64,000 bases of DNA from Kordiimonas aquimaris (GCF_025574485.1 NZ_JAOBPO010000006.1:116951-180950), one strand, 5' to 3'; numbered from the stretch's first letter, positions 1-10,077 are shown. The notes: a model not told the origin generated them from the letters alone. Made by a program: numbers and translations.

Positions 1-66
1 TATATATGGGCTGCTAATAATGGAAAGACGCAAGTTTTGAGTAGAGCGTTTGGAGCTGTTCAGTGA
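1..66 (+). CDS. gspK: C-terminal end of a type II secretion gene, probably gspK (partial)
   Basis: The first frame is open from base 1 and codes 21 residues ending in AFGAVQ before a TGA at 64-66. That stop overlaps the GTG start of gspL (GTGA), the same translational coupling used by the following genes. In type II secretion operons the gene immediately before gspL is gspK, the minor pseudopilin at the pilus tip, so that identity is inferred from gene order; the tail itself is too short to recognise. Confidence 0.55.
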   Translation, partial: YIWAANNGKTQVLSRAFGAVQ

Positions 67-1166
67 GTAAATTAGGCTTTGTTTTCTTAAGTGACGGTGG
101 CCGCCAGATTATGCATATGGTGCATTCTGATGGTGCCACATTAACTTTCGATGGCACTCCACAAGAGTTTTTAAATGACGACACCGGTATTGATCACATC
201 ATAGCAGTGCTGGCAGGCGAGGATGTTAGTACATGGTCTATTGATGTTCCTGATATAGCAGACAATAAGCTCCTTCAAATACTGCCCGTGCAATTGGAAG
301 ACATGAAGGCCGTTATAGGCATTGACGATCATTATGCATTACTGTCAAAAAACGAAGACGGTACAAGGTTGGTTGCCTGTGTTTCTGCCAAGGTAATGGA
401 GGAGACCTCCCAAACGCTTGCTGTAAATGGTATTAACGCAGATTTGTTGATAGCGGATTACTTATTATTAAAGAAGACAAGCGAAGCAAACATTGTTCGT
501 ACATTTGATGATGATAGTCGATATATTTGTCGGTTATCTGATGGTTCAGGTTTTGCAGCTAACAAGCTGATAATAAATGAATTAACTCCTATTAATGATA
601 TTGATGAGTTAGGGCTTCATAATGTTTCACTGGATTCACTACAAAGCTTAAATCTACTGCAAGGTCGCTACAAACGAGGCGTAGCAATCGCAGCTTACCT
701 GCCATTTCTATACCGGGCTGCGATTTTGGCCGGCATGCTATTACTCGTTTGGGCAGGTTCGGTGTTCATGAGTGCACAGCGTGATCAGGCTGAGGCTAAC
801 GCTTTAAGTGCTGAAACCGAGGCGTTATTTAGAAATGCATTTCCAGACATTACCCGCATCGTCAATATGGAAGCACAAGCTCGCCGGCTTATTACGCAAG
901 GCACTTCCAGCGCAGGGGGAGCATTTCTCCGTATATCTGAAGATATTTTTGTAACGGTTGCTAATTTTGATGGAGCAGTGCTGGAAGGGTTGAGATTTAA
1001 TGAAGAGCAAAGTTCGTTCTTTGTTAATGTTTCGTTTGCTGTTTTTTCTGAAAGCGATGATTTTCTTTCACAGCTTAGAGCTAAAGGCTTGCGCGTGACA
1101 GAAGGGGGCAGCAGGCAGGAAGATGGGCGTGTTATTACTGATATAGCCATTGAGTTAGCGCGATGA
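63..1166 (+). CDS. gspL: Type II secretion system protein GspL
   Basis: A 367-residue protein with the GspL layout: a cytoplasmic actin-like N-terminal domain (about residues 1-210) that in the family binds the ATPase GspE, one hydrophobic segment near residues 220-240 (AAILAGMLLLVWAGS), and a small periplasmic ferredoxin-like C-terminal domain that pairs with GspM. The start is a GTG overlapping the preceding stop codon. It lies between a likely gspK end and gspM, and overlaps gspM by four bases (ATGA), so it is part of a coupled operon for the inner-membrane platform that drives export of folded proteins across the outer membrane. The sequence is divergent, and the call rests on topology plus position. 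Confidence 0.85.
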   Translation: MSKLGFVFLSDGGRQIMHMVHSDGATLTFDGTPQEFLNDDTGIDHIIAVLAGEDVSTWSIDVPDIADNKLLQILPVQLEDMKAVIGIDDHYALLSKNEDGTRLVACVSAKVMEETSQTLAVNGINADLLIADYLLLKKTSEANIVRTFDDDSRYICRLSDGSGFAANKLIINELTPINDIDELGLHNVSLDSLQSLNLLQGRYKRGVAIAAYLPFLYRAAILAGMLLLVWAGSVFMSAQRDQAEANALSAETEALFRNAFPDITRIVNMEAQARRLITQGTSSAGGAFLRISEDIFVTVANFDGAVLEGLRFNEEQSSFFVNVSFAVFSESDDFLSQLRAKGLRVTEGGSRQEDGRVITDIAIELAR

Positions 1167-1645
1167 ATGTTTATTGGAATAAGTTATCAACACGTGAGAG
1201 AGCTCTTATTATGGGAGCAGGTGGTCTATTCGTCCTTCTCATTCTCTCGCTTGTGATTGTACGCCCCTTGATAAATTATCAAGCAGGTTCTGAGGCAGAG
1301 CTGATTGCAGCAAAAGAAGAATATCGTGTGATTGCGTCTTTGGTAGCGTCATATAATACTACACAAGATAAACGTAGTATATCTGCACAGAAATTGCCTA
1401 GCTCACAATCTCCCCGTATTTTAATTTCTACGTCAGCCCGCGAAAAAGGCTTGATTGTGTCACGGATTCAACCGTCGGAAGATGGTAATTTAACTTTATG
1501 GATGGACAGTGTTTCGTCGATCGTTTTCTATGAATGGCTAAATACATTGGAGCAAAGACACAGCTTGTCACCAAACTTGGCATCACTGCAAAAGAATGGT
1601 GATGGTACACTTAGGGCACAGATTCAGTTTTCGGGTGTACAATAA
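1163..1645 (+). CDS. gspM: Type II secretion system protein GspM
   Basis: A 160-residue bitopic inner-membrane protein. It has a short charged cytoplasmic start (WNKLSTRERALI), one membrane segment at about residues 17-36, then a periplasmic domain of about 120 residues. The W..LS.RER motif before the membrane span is typical of GspM, which dimerises and holds GspL in the secretion platform. Its ATG overlaps the gspL stop (ATGA) and its TAA overlaps the gspN ATG (TAATG), showing tight coupling. Confidence 0.88.
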   Translation: MNVYWNKLSTRERALIMGAGGLFVLLILSLVIVRPLINYQAGSEAELIAAKEEYRVIASLVASYNTTQDKRSISAQKLPSSQSPRILISTSAREKGLIVSRIQPSEDGNLTLWMDSVSSIVFYEWLNTLEQRHSLSPNLASLQKNGDGTLRAQIQFSGVQ

Positions 1646-2415
1646 TGATCTCTGTGAGAACTGCAATCATACTGTTTTCTGTTAGCTTCGTATTTTTTAT
1701 CGCTACTTTGTTGCCTGCCTCCGTAATTTTGACGCTAAAAAACTTTAGGACAAGAACAGCCTATAGTCACGTTGAGGGCTCGATCATGCATATGAATTTT
1801 ACGGATTTGAGCGTCGATAGTGTCTATATAGGTAATTTTGAATTTTCTCCTGATTTTCCAGCTATTCTTTGGGGTGATGTTGGCGGGAATGCCAGTTTTT
1901 CAGGCTTGGGGCGACAAGCCGATATAGATTTCAAGTTAGAAAATTCTGATACTTTAGTGATTGATAAAATGACACTGCTAATGCCTGTGGCTTTGGATAC
2001 AAACATAGGCAAGTTGAGCGGCGCACTTCGCTCTCAAAGTAACGGCGCCGTAATTTCTTTGTCCAGCGGTTGTCGTTCAGGCGGTTTTAACTTTACGACA
2101 ACCATGTTTGATGACTTGTTCCAGCAAATAGGCATGACGGCACCTGAAATTTCTGGGCGAGGTGTTTGTGAAGCTGGTGGTATGATAGATGTTAATCTTG
2201 CTGGCCAATCAGACGCGCTAGAATTAACTATTTCGGGACAAGTGCACTCCAATCAAGATTGGAACGCTCCTTCATTTACACTTACAGCGGTTGTTGAGCC
2301 GCCTAGGGGGCGTTTTTTTGCCGATAATGTAAAGCAGCTGTTTTTAACGGCGGGCTTGTCACCTGTTGGACGGGGATATAGTCTTCCGCTGCAAACAGGA
2401 AGAGTAGGGAATTGA
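1645..2415 (+). CDS. gspN: Type II secretion system protein GspN
   Basis: A 256-residue protein with an N-terminal membrane anchor (about residues 7-30) followed by a beta-rich periplasmic domain, as in GspN. Two cysteines around residues 142 and 169 could form a disulfide. GspN is an accessory component found only in some type II systems and always near gspM. The start overlaps the gspM stop codon, and its own stop overlaps the next ATG. Confidence 0.8.
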   Translation: MISVRTAIILFSVSFVFFIATLLPASVILTLKNFRTRTAYSHVEGSIMHMNFTDLSVDSVYIGNFEFSPDFPAILWGDVGGNASFSGLGRQADIDFKLENSDTLVIDKMTLLMPVALDTNIGKLSGALRSQSNGAVISLSSGCRSGGFNFTTTMFDDLFQQIGMTAPEISGRGVCEAGGMIDVNLAGQSDALELTISGQVHSNQDWNAPSFTLTAVVEPPRGRFFADNVKQLFLTAGLSPVGRGYSLPLQTGRVGN

Positions 2416-2942
2416 TGATGAAATTCTACAGCGCTTTAACGCCGTTTACATTTTTTTCTACACTTCTGTTGCTAGCTGGTTGTGGTGTGATCAAGCCGCC
2501 TACGGAGCAGATTACCCAGTCACCGGAAGCCATTGAAGAAAGTACGAACAAGCGTTTAGGAGATGATGAAATATTGTCCCGTATTTCTGCATTGCCGGGA
2601 CAGACCTTGGAGGATAGCACTTGTGGTTTGTTCTTGTGGTTGCGCCGTGATGATGCACCGTTAATTTTTTTCCAAAGATCGAACGACCCAAGCGCAACCA
2701 TGATCCTTGATGGTGTAAGCCAATCCTTACCGCGTATTTCGGCCACTGAGTTAATTGGATTCAACTTTTTTGAAAATCAGACTTTTGAAAATAATGCATT
2801 TAAGCTTTCGGTAAAAACTAAAGCTGAAGCAGTGCGTAGTATTCGCCAAGGTATCAAAATTGAAACGGGTAGTATATCTATGACCACCAACAATGGCTGG
2901 TCTGCGGCGCTTCCTGTCGCTGGCGTTGTTGGCTGTAAGTAA
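2415..2942 (+). CDS. Putative lipoprotein encoded at the end of the type II secretion operon
   Basis: About 175 residues beginning with a lipoprotein signal peptide: basic start, hydrophobic stretch and a lipobox LLAGC at about residues 20-24, so the mature protein would be lipid-anchored. The residue after the cysteine is Gly, not Asp, which suits outer-membrane sorting in bacteria that use the +2 rule. Two more cysteines (STCG in the middle, GCK at the extreme C terminus) may pair. I do not recognise the family. I chose the ATG at 2415 because it overlaps the gspN stop (TGATG); a TTG one codon earlier is also open. Coupling to gspN suggests a role in the secretion system, perhaps like a pilotin or secretin helper. 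Confidence 0.75.
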   Translation: MMKFYSALTPFTFFSTLLLLAGCGVIKPPTEQITQSPEAIEESTNKRLGDDEILSRISALPGQTLEDSTCGLFLWLRRDDAPLIFFQRSNDPSATMILDGVSQSLPRISATELIGFNFFENQTFENNAFKLSVKTKAEAVRSIRQGIKIETGSISMTTNNGWSAALPVAGVVGCK

Positions 2943-3081
2943 ATTAAGCATTAGCAATGTTACTGGCCGTAACAACTGGATTTTTGGAAACGTTGCCCTA
3001 TGTCTTTGTTCAAAGGTAATGAGCTGTTATTAATGGCTTGAGGACTAATCGGTAAAATATAAATAAGTTAAAGGTTTAGCT

Positions 3082-5178
3082 GTGGTTGTATCTCTAGAAA
3101 AACGCGGTGAAATTGCTGTTATCAGCGTCAATAACCCGCCAGTAAATGCACTTTCCCATGGTGTCAGAGACGGTATTCTTACACATATTCAAGCATGCGA
3201 TGCTGACGAAGCTGTAAAAGCAATTGTGATCGCGTGTGAAGGTCGTACATTCATTGCTGGTGCAGACATCAAGGAGTTTGGTGCACCGCCAAAGGCGCCG
3301 CATTTACCTGATGTTGTTCAAGGTATTGAAGATGTAAGCAAGCCCGTGGTTGCTGCAATACATGGAACTGCGCTTGGCGGCGGTCTGGAAGTAGCATTAA
3401 GTTGTCACTATAGAGTGGCACTAACCTCAGCAAAAATTGGCTTACCTGAAGTAAAACTTGGCATTTTACCAGGTGCTGGAGGCACACAGCGATTCCCGCG
3501 TATTGCAGGTGTGGAAAATGCACTTGATGCAATCATTAGCGGCCGTCATGTGAAAGCTGCTGAAGCTGCCAAGTGGGGTGTTATTGATCAACTTGTTGAA
3601 GATAATGTTCTGGATGCTGCTATTGCTATGGCAACAGCTAAGATTGCTGAAGGTCCTCGACGTACTGGCGAAATGGAAATTGATAGTAGTGTTTACGACC
3701 AAAGCTTTTTTGACGGCTTCCGGAAATCAATTGCTCGCAAAACACGCGGTTACTTTGCGCCTGAACGTTGCATTCGCTGTATCGAAGCAGCAGTGGTGTT
3801 GCCGCTAAAAGAAGGCTTGCAACGTGAACGTGAGCTATTCATGGAATGTATGCAAAACCCGCAAGCGCGAGCGTTGCAACATATGTTTTTTGCAGACCGT
3901 CAGGTATCGCGTATTCCGGGCATTGATAAAACAACACCACGCCGTGAGATTAAAAAGGTTGGTATTATTGGGGCTGGCACGATGGGCGGTGGTATTGCCA
4001 TGAATTTTGCCAATGCTGGTATTCCGGTAACTTTACTTGAAGTTCAGCAAGACGCTTTGGATCGCGGCTTAGGCGTAGTCCGTAAAAATTATGATCGTAC
4101 TGCTGCCAAGGGCAAATTAACAACTGAAGCTGTTGAGGCGCGTATGGCGCTATTTAACGGCACGCTTGATTATGCTGATCTATCAGACTGTGACCTTATT
4201 ATTGAGGCCGTGTTTGAGACCATGGAAATTAAGAAGAAAGTGTTCTCATCGCTGGATGCAGTTGCCAAGGAAGGTGCAATTTTAGCCACAAACACGTCTT
4301 ACCTGAATGTTGATGAAATCGCGGCCATCACCAAGCGCCCTGCTGATGTGCTTGGTCTTCACTTCTTCTCTCCGGCTAATGTGATGCGTCTATTGGAAAT
4401 AGTTCGTGCTGAGAAAACGGACCCCGCCGTACTTGCAACATGTGTTGATTTAGCGAAGAAAATTGGCAAAGTCGGCGTAGTGGCGGGTGTTTGCCACGGA
4501 TTTATTGGGAACCGTATGCTGGGTCATTATTTCCGAGAAGCATCTTTAAGCGTTATAGAAGGCGCGCTTCCTGAAGAAGTTGATGCGGCTATGTTTGACT
4601 TTGGTATGCCAATGGGGCCAATGACTGTGTCCGATATGGCAGGTCTTGATATTGGTTATTTGAACCGTAAAGGCATGGACAGGGCAGACTATGAGACGAG
4701 CGCAACAGACTGGATGGACCGTGTCGTTGAAATGGATCGTAAAGGTCTAAAAGTGGGCGCTGGCATCTATGATTATGATGAAGGTAGCCGCACGCCTAAA
4801 CCTTCAGCGACTGTTATGGCAATCATTGAAGAAGAAAGCGCCAAGCTTGGCATTGCACGTGAGGGCAAAACCGCAGAGGAAATCGTGGAACGCTGTGTTC
4901 TGGCTCTTGTCAATGAAGGCGCCAAGATACTCGGTGAAGGTATGGCTTACCGAGCCAGCGATATTGATGTCGTATATGCCAATGGGTACGGCTTCCCGCC
5001 GTATCGTGGCGGTCCTATGCACTATGCGGACCATCTGGGATTGAAGAATGTATATGAGAAGGTTTGCGGTTTTGCCGAGAAATACGGCAAACGCTGGTGG
5101 AAACCTGCACCGCTTTTGAAAGAGCTGGCCGAATCTGGCAAAAGCTTTGCCGAATATGACCGAGAAAACGCGAAATAA
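3082..5178 (+). CDS. Bifunctional enoyl-CoA hydratase / 3-hydroxyacyl-CoA dehydrogenase (FadJ-like)
   Basis: A 698-residue beta-oxidation protein. Residues 1-190 form a crotonase domain with two catalytic glutamates at 103 (GGGLEVAL) and 123 (GLPEVKLG). Around residue 297 a Rossmann NAD site begins ([11 protein letters not shown]), followed by the dehydrogenase region with LGLHFFSP carrying the catalytic histidine, then two C-terminal 3HCDH domains. It would hydrate trans-2-enoyl-CoA and oxidise 3-hydroxyacyl-CoA with NAD. The GTG start has AAAGG seven bases upstream. No thiolase partner (fadA/fadI) follows; instead an SDR oxidoreductase lies 37 bp downstream on the same strand. Confidence 0.92.
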   Translation: MVVSLEKRGEIAVISVNNPPVNALSHGVRDGILTHIQACDADEAVKAIVIACEGRTFIAGADIKEFGAPPKAPHLPDVVQGIEDVSKPVVAAIHGTALGGGLEVALSCHYRVALTSAKIGLPEVKLGILPGAGGTQRFPRIAGVENALDAIISGRHVKAAEAAKWGVIDQLVEDNVLDAAIAMATAKIAEGPRRTGEMEIDSSVYDQSFFDGFRKSIARKTRGYFAPERCIRCIEAAVVLPLKEGLQRERELFMECMQNPQARALQHMFFADRQVSRIPGIDKTTPRREIKKVGIIGAGTMGGGIAMNFANAGIPVTLLEVQQDALDRGLGVVRKNYDRTAAKGKLTTEAVEARMALFNGTLDYADLSDCDLIIEAVFETMEIKKKVFSSLDAVAKEGAILATNTSYLNVDEIAAITKRPADVLGLHFFSPANVMRLLEIVRAEKTDPAVLATCVDLAKKIGKVGVVAGVCHGFIGNRMLGHYFREASLSVIEGALPEEVDAAMFDFGMPMGPMTVSDMAGLDIGYLNRKGMDRADYETSATDWMDRVVEMDRKGLKVGAGIYDYDEGSRTPKPSATVMAIIEEESAKLGIAREGKTAEEIVERCVLALVNEGAKILGEGMAYRASDIDVVYANGYGFPPYRGGPMHYADHLGLKNVYEKVCGFAEKYGKRWWKPAPLLKELAESGKSFAEYDRENAK

Positions 5179-5215
5179 GCCAATATGTGCACTGAATTAT
5201 ATGTAAGGAAAGATA

Positions 5216-5998
5216 ATGTCTAACTATCTTGTCGATACTTTTGGCCTTGAAGGCAAAGTTGCTCTTGTTGCAGGGGCATCATCAGGCATTGGCGCGCAGT
5301 TTGCCAAAGCGCTAGCAAAAGCTGGTGCTAAGGTCGTGCTTGGAGCTCGTCGTGTTGACCGTATCGAAGCGCTTGCAGCCAGTATTGCTGATGAAACAGG
5401 TAGTAAAACACTTGCTGTTGCTCTTGATGTGACGGACCGCAAAAGTGTTGTTGCAGCTTTTGATAAGGCTGAAGAAGCTTTTGGAACCGTTACCGTTGTT
5501 TGTAACAATGCGGGTATTGCTATCCCCAACTGGTCTTTGGAAGAAAGTGAAGATGATTGGGACAAAACAATGAACACAAACCTTAAAGGTATGTGGCATG
5601 TGGCACAAGAGTCAGGAAAGCGTATGGTTGCAGCAGGTGTTGGCGGTTCAATCATCAATACGGCATCCATTCTTGGCCTTGGTGTTGGTGGTATGCAAAC
5701 CAGCTACGCAACAAGTAAAGCTGGTGTGCTGCATATGACACGTTCAATGGCTACAGAGTTGCAACGATTTGGTATCCGTGTGAACGCTATATGCCCGGGA
5801 TATTTCAAAACTGAAATTAATGATGAGTTTCTTGAAACCGAGCTTGGTCAGAATATGCTGAAACGATCACCAGCTAGACGGGCAGGGCGGTTGGAAGAGC
5901 TTGAAGCGCCAATGTTGATGTTGGCGAGCGATGCGGCCAGCTTTGTAACAGGTGTTGCATTACCTGTTGATGGTGCGCATTCGGTGACGCTGCCATAA
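5216..5998 (+). CDS. Short-chain dehydrogenase/reductase (SDR)
   Basis: A 260-residue classical SDR. The N-terminal cofactor motif is GASSGIG, the structural NNAGIA motif is in the middle, catalytic Ser lies in the NTASI segment, and the active-site pair is YATSK. The family reduces or oxidises alcohols and ketones with NAD(P)(H). An AAGGA ribosome site is five bases before the ATG. It sits 37 bp after the beta-oxidation gene and may be co-transcribed, which suggests an acyl-CoA or hydroxy-lipid substrate, but the sequence does not specify it. A strong hairpin terminator follows. Confidence 0.9.
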   Translation: MSNYLVDTFGLEGKVALVAGASSGIGAQFAKALAKAGAKVVLGARRVDRIEALAASIADETGSKTLAVALDVTDRKSVVAAFDKAEEAFGTVTVVCNNAGIAIPNWSLEESEDDWDKTMNTNLKGMWHVAQESGKRMVAAGVGGSIINTASILGLGVGGMQTSYATSKAGVLHMTRSMATELQRFGIRVNAICPGYFKTEINDEFLETELGQNMLKRSPARRAGRLEELEAPMLMLASDAASFVTGVALPVDGAHSVTLP

Positions 5999-6020
5999 TC
6001 TTCTAGGGATATAGGCAAAA

Positions 6021-6056
6021 GAAAAAGGGTGAGAGCAGATGCTCTCACCCTTTTTC
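6021..6056. terminator. Bidirectional intrinsic terminator
   Basis: Two 16-base arms (6021-6036 and 6041-6056) are perfect reverse complements around an AGAT loop. The outer end is A-rich on one side and T-rich on the other, so either strand yields a GC-rich stem followed by a U-run. It lies between the convergent SDR and TonB-receptor genes and should end both transcripts. Confidence 0.93.
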
Positions 6057-6075
6057 GTATGTCTTGTTTCGTCTT

Positions 6076-8253
6076 CTAGAAGTTTACGCGGAACGCTGCA
6101 CCAATTACGCGAGGCTCGTTCACGTATGCAGTAAGGTTGTTGAAGTCGATACCACCTTTGATGTTTGCTTCGTTGGTAATGTTACGACCAAATAGAGCGA
6201 CTTCGTATTTTGCGTCATCCCAGCGGTAACCAACCTTTAGGCCGCCTTCAAAATCACCAGTTGCAGTGTATTCTACTGACTCGTAGATAAAGAAGTTAGT
6301 GCGTCCCTGGAATGCCCAGTCAGTTAGAATGAAGAACTCTGTGCCATTCCCAACAGGAACGGTGTAGTCCGCAACAAGGTTAAGTGTCCACTCAGGCGCT
6401 TGTGGTAAAGGGTTGCCATCTACAAATGCACGTCCGTCAGTGGATAGTGGGTCAAGTACAGTACACTGGGCACAAACACCAACTTGGAGGTTAGGGTCGT
6501 CAAGTTCTGTGTAGTTGTAAGCAAAACCAGCTGTCAGTAATAGGTTCTCTGTAGCGAGGAATTCAATGTCTGTTTCAAAGCCATAACCGATAGCTTTGTC
6601 TGCGTTCACAAGCTGGATCAGGTTACCACCGCCGCCAACAGCACTAAGCTGCAGGTCGCTGATGTCCCAGTAGTAAACAGATGCGTTCCAGCGCAGGCGA
6701 TTATCAACTAACTGAGATTTGAAACCTGCTTCATAAGAAATGATGGTTTCTTCTTCAGCAATTGAAGGTGCACCAAAGAAGGCAATATCGCGGCCTTGAA
6801 TTGTAGGAGCACGGAAGCCTGATGCAACACGTGCATATACAGAAAGCTCGTCGTTAACTACATGATTGAGAGCAACATCCCAGCTTAGGCGAGACGCTGA
6901 AACTTCACGTACGAAGACTTCGCCTGTTCCACCTGATACAGAACGCATGTCACGCTCATCATCTGTGAAGCGTGCACCAACGGTCAGCGTTGTTGCGTCG
7001 CTCACATCATATGCAACATGACCAAACACGGCCCAAGCTGTATTTTCATGCCTTGCTGCAGTGTCAGGAATGAAGAACGGTGATGTTCTTACAACGTTTG
7101 TTGAGTCAAAGTAGAAGAAACCAGCTTGCCAGAACAAATTCTCTTCTGCTTGCTGTGCAAAACGGAATTCTTGAGTGAATTGAGCGGCATCGTCAGTTGA
7201 GCCTTGTGTCGTAGACTGGAACGGGATGAAACCCGGACCATTTGGGTTGCCGCCATCAATATCACCAAGACTGAAACCTTCAGCATCTTCAAACGCAGTG
7301 ATAGATGTTGCAGTGATGCCGTTCGCAAACTCATAGTTCAAACGAAGTGAACCACCCCAGTTTTCATACTCTTGCGGGTTATTGTGTGTATCACTGAAGA
7401 AAACAGTATTACGATCGAAGTTGTTGTTCAACTGATTGCTGCCAGCCGTTAATACGTTGGCGCGGAACAGAGCCGAAGTACCTTCATTGTTACGGTAGTG
7501 AGCATTGAACAATGCTGAGAAGTTGTCACTTTCATGCAAGAGCTGGACACGGGCCGCTTTCTCGTTAAAGCCGCCAAGCGCGTCCTCGGTGCCAAGGAAT
7601 GCATTGTCGATGTAGTTATCGCGGTCTTGCAGCAATACAGAAATACGACCAGACAGGTTATCTGTCATGCCGCCGCCGTATGCAGCTTCCAGGTTTTTCT
7701 GTCCGAGGCTACCGTAGCTAGCTGTTAAATAGCCGTTTTCTTCCTGGGTAGGCTTGCGTGTATCAAATTTAATGATACCCGCAGGTGTATTACGGCCAAA
7801 TAGTGTGCCTTGAGGACCGCGCAATACTTCAACACGCTCAACGTCAAACAACGGGAAGCTTTTGAGAACAACGTTTTCCATTACGACGTCGTCCATAATG
7901 ATGGACACCGGCTGAGAAGCTATCAGGTCGAAATCTGTATTACCCAAACCACGGAGGTAAAAACGTGGTGCAACACGACCATTTGAAGATTCAGCGTTCA
8001 ATCCAGGAATACGTGCAGCAAGTAAGCGAATATCAGCACCACCAGCCGAAAATTCGTTGATGCTATCGCCTTGTAATGTAGATACAGAAATTGGAACATC
8101 GCGCAGGCTTTGTTCACGACGTTGTGCTGTTACAACGATTTCTTCAAGAGCAAATCCATCGTTATCGTTCTGTGCTGAAGCGCCAGTAGAGATCGCGAGC
8201 ATCGAACAACCAGCAGCTAGAAAAGCACCAGTTTTTGAGAAGGTTTTTGTCAT
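6076..8253 (-). CDS. TonB-dependent outer-membrane receptor
   Basis: A 725-residue receptor with a signal peptide (cleavage probably after ASAQ), a TonB-box-like EEIVVTAQRREQ, a plug domain with VEVLRGPQGTLFGRN at about residues 130-145, and a long 22-strand barrel ending in the C-terminal phenylalanine signature (RVNF). Such receptors import iron chelates, cobalamin or organic nutrients using TonB energy. The sequence resembles the large group annotated as iron-complex or xenobiotic receptors in Sphingomonas-like bacteria, but the ligand cannot be read from it. No TonB, ExbB or regulator is adjacent. Confidence 0.92.
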   Translation of the reverse strand: MTKTFSKTGAFLAAGCSMLAISTGASAQNDNDGFALEEIVVTAQRREQSLRDVPISVSTLQGDSINEFSAGGADIRLLAARIPGLNAESSNGRVAPRFYLRGLGNTDFDLIASQPVSIIMDDVVMENVVLKSFPLFDVERVEVLRGPQGTLFGRNTPAGIIKFDTRKPTQEENGYLTASYGSLGQKNLEAAYGGGMTDNLSGRISVLLQDRDNYIDNAFLGTEDALGGFNEKAARVQLLHESDNFSALFNAHYRNNEGTSALFRANVLTAGSNQLNNNFDRNTVFFSDTHNNPQEYENWGGSLRLNYEFANGITATSITAFEDAEGFSLGDIDGGNPNGPGFIPFQSTTQGSTDDAAQFTQEFRFAQQAEENLFWQAGFFYFDSTNVVRTSPFFIPDTAARHENTAWAVFGHVAYDVSDATTLTVGARFTDDERDMRSVSGGTGEVFVREVSASRLSWDVALNHVVNDELSVYARVASGFRAPTIQGRDIAFFGAPSIAEEETIISYEAGFKSQLVDNRLRWNASVYYWDISDLQLSAVGGGGNLIQLVNADKAIGYGFETDIEFLATENLLLTAGFAYNYTELDDPNLQVGVCAQCTVLDPLSTDGRAFVDGNPLPQAPEWTLNLVADYTVPVGNGTEFFILTDWAFQGRTNFFIYESVEYTATGDFEGGLKVGYRWDDAKYEVALFGRNITNEANIKGGIDFNNLTAYVNEPRVIGAAFRVNF

Positions 8254-8471
8254 CGGTAGTTCCCCGTTTCTTTATGTCTAACAACCTACAAACCACAAGA
8301 TACTTTAGTTTGTGTTGATCAGCGGTATTTCTATGGTTGGGATATATGTCAGAATTGAAAATTGCGACTAGAAAACGCAGATTTGGGAGCAGGCTGGTTG
8401 TTAGGGTCTTTCAACTGTTGCAGAACCGCAACCAGTATGGTCTTTTGAACTCATATGAAATGTAATTTGGA

Positions 8472-9179
8472 ATGATGATGCAGTTTTCAAATCCGCTAGT
8501 CGAAGGTCGACTAATTAAGCGATATAAGCGTTTTTTGGCAGATGTAGAACTTGATGACGGAAGTGTTGTTGTTGCGCATTGTGCCAATAGTGGGTCAATG
8601 CTTGGGTGTAAGGAAGAAGGCAGCCGTGTTTTGCTGTCTCCTAATACTAATCCGAAGGCCAAATTAGATTGGCGCTGGGAAATGGTTGAAGTTGATGGGT
8701 TTCTTGTTGGTATCAACACGTCTCATCCAAATGGTATAGTAGAAAGTGCTATTCGAGACGGTATTATCACTGAGCTTCAAGGTTATGAAAGTTTGCGACG
8801 TGAGGTGAAGTACGGTGTTAATAGCCGTATCGACATTTTGCTTGAAAACCCCGGGTTATGTTATGTTGAAGTGAAGAATGTAACGCTGAAAATTGGCGAT
8901 GAAGCACAGTTTCCGGATGCAGTAACCGTGCGTGGTACAAAGCACCTGAATGAATTAACTCAAATGGTGGCTGATGGGCATCGTGCAGTTATGGTATATC
9001 TGGTGCAGAGAGAGGATTGTGTGTTCTTTCGCCCAGCGGCAGCTATTGACCCCGTTTATGCAGATGCGTTAAAGGCAGCGAGCGCGGCTGGCGTTGAAAT
9101 ATTGGTTTACCAATGTAATCTTTCGTCGGACGCAATTACGGTGACGTCACCGTTGCCTTTTTCCGTTGATCCGGAATAA
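8472..9179 (+). CDS. sfsA: SfsA family DNA-binding/nuclease-like protein
   Basis: About 235 residues matching SfsA along the whole length: N-terminal OB-like part with HCANSGSMLGC, then a PD-(D/E)XK-like core (RIDILL, YVEVKNVTL) and the conserved FPDAVTVRGTKHL segment. SfsA was described as a sugar-fermentation stimulation protein; its core resembles a nuclease and its function remains unclear. Three ATG codons stand in tandem at 8472, 8475 and 8478; the TTGGA just upstream is better spaced for the third, so the true start may be up to two codons later. It is followed by map and radC, a common alphaproteobacterial order. Confidence 0.93.
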   Translation: MMMQFSNPLVEGRLIKRYKRFLADVELDDGSVVVAHCANSGSMLGCKEEGSRVLLSPNTNPKAKLDWRWEMVEVDGFLVGINTSHPNGIVESAIRDGIITELQGYESLRREVKYGVNSRIDILLENPGLCYVEVKNVTLKIGDEAQFPDAVTVRGTKHLNELTQMVADGHRAVMVYLVQREDCVFFRPAAAIDPVYADALKAASAAGVEILVYQCNLSSDAITVTSPLPFSVDPE

Positions 9180-9234
9180 GAAATGAAACCCGAACTAGTA
9201 CGCCAAGTATATAGATACGATAAGGACTGACAGA

Positions 9235-10071
9235 ATGAATTATGTTGAAGGTGCAGTAGCTCCAGAGGTGCGTACTGGCGCTATTAAGTTATACGGTGAC
9301 GATGCACTGGATGGCATGCGTGCCGCAGGACGCTTGGCAGCCGAGACGCTGGATTATGTCACTCCTTTTGTAAAAGCTGGCATTACAACTGATGAAATTA
9401 ATACAATCTGCCATGATTTTATCATTAATCATAACGCTGTGCCTGCGCCGTTAAATTACCGCGGGTTTCCCAAGTCGGTTTGCACATCGATTAATCATGT
9501 TATTTGCCATGGCATTCCAGGACCCAAAAAACTGAAAGATGGTGACACTCTTAATATCGATGTAACTGTTATACTCGATGGATGGTTTGGTGATACAAGC
9601 CGCATGTTTTTTGTTGGTAAGCAGAAATTGCTCTCGCAACGTTTGTGTCAGGTTACCTTTGAAGCAATGTGGAAGGGTATTGAAGTTGTGAAGCCTGGCG
9701 CACACCTGGGAGATATTGGTGCCGCCATCCAGAAACACGTGGAATCACATCGCTACTCAGTTGTACGCGACTTTTGTGGACACGGAATAGGGCGTGTGTT
9801 TCATGACGAGCCCAGCGTCATGCATTTTGGCAAGGAAGGAACAGGTGTTGAACTGCGCAAAGGTATGTTCTTCACTATCGAGCCTATGGTTAACGCAGGC
9901 AAGCCTGGGGCAAAAGTGTTGGCTGATGACTGGACCGCTGTAACACGTGACAAGTCACTTTCCATGCAGTTTGAGCACACGCTTGCTGTTACCGATGACG
10001 GATATGAAGTATTTACAAAATCGCCCAAAGGATGGGAATGCCCGCCTTATGATCTGCCATCAGCAGGTTAG
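9235..10071 (+). CDS. map: Type I methionine aminopeptidase
   Basis: A 278-residue MetAP that removes the initiator methionine from new proteins. All catalytic and metal-binding residues are visible: His92 (CHGIPG), Asp109 and Asp120 (NIDVTV, GDTS), His183 (GHGIG), Glu216 (TIEPMV) and Glu247 (FEHTL), each shifted twelve positions from the E. coli enzyme. The short N-terminal extension lacks a zinc-finger. AAGGA stands eight bases before the ATG. It is followed closely by radC. Confidence 0.96.
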   Translation: MNYVEGAVAPEVRTGAIKLYGDDALDGMRAAGRLAAETLDYVTPFVKAGITTDEINTICHDFIINHNAVPAPLNYRGFPKSVCTSINHVICHGIPGPKKLKDGDTLNIDVTVILDGWFGDTSRMFFVGKQKLLSQRLCQVTFEAMWKGIEVVKPGAHLGDIGAAIQKHVESHRYSVVRDFCGHGIGRVFHDEPSVMHFGKEGTGVELRKGMFFTIEPMVNAGKPGAKVLADDWTAVTRDKSLSMQFEHTLAVTDDGYEVFTKSPKGWECPPYDLPSAG

Positions 10072-10077
10072 AATACC

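Noticed and set aside
1..8. TATATATG at the window start as a promoter element
   Set aside because: The first frame is coding to the TGA at 64-66, and the following genes overlap, so it is internal to an operon.
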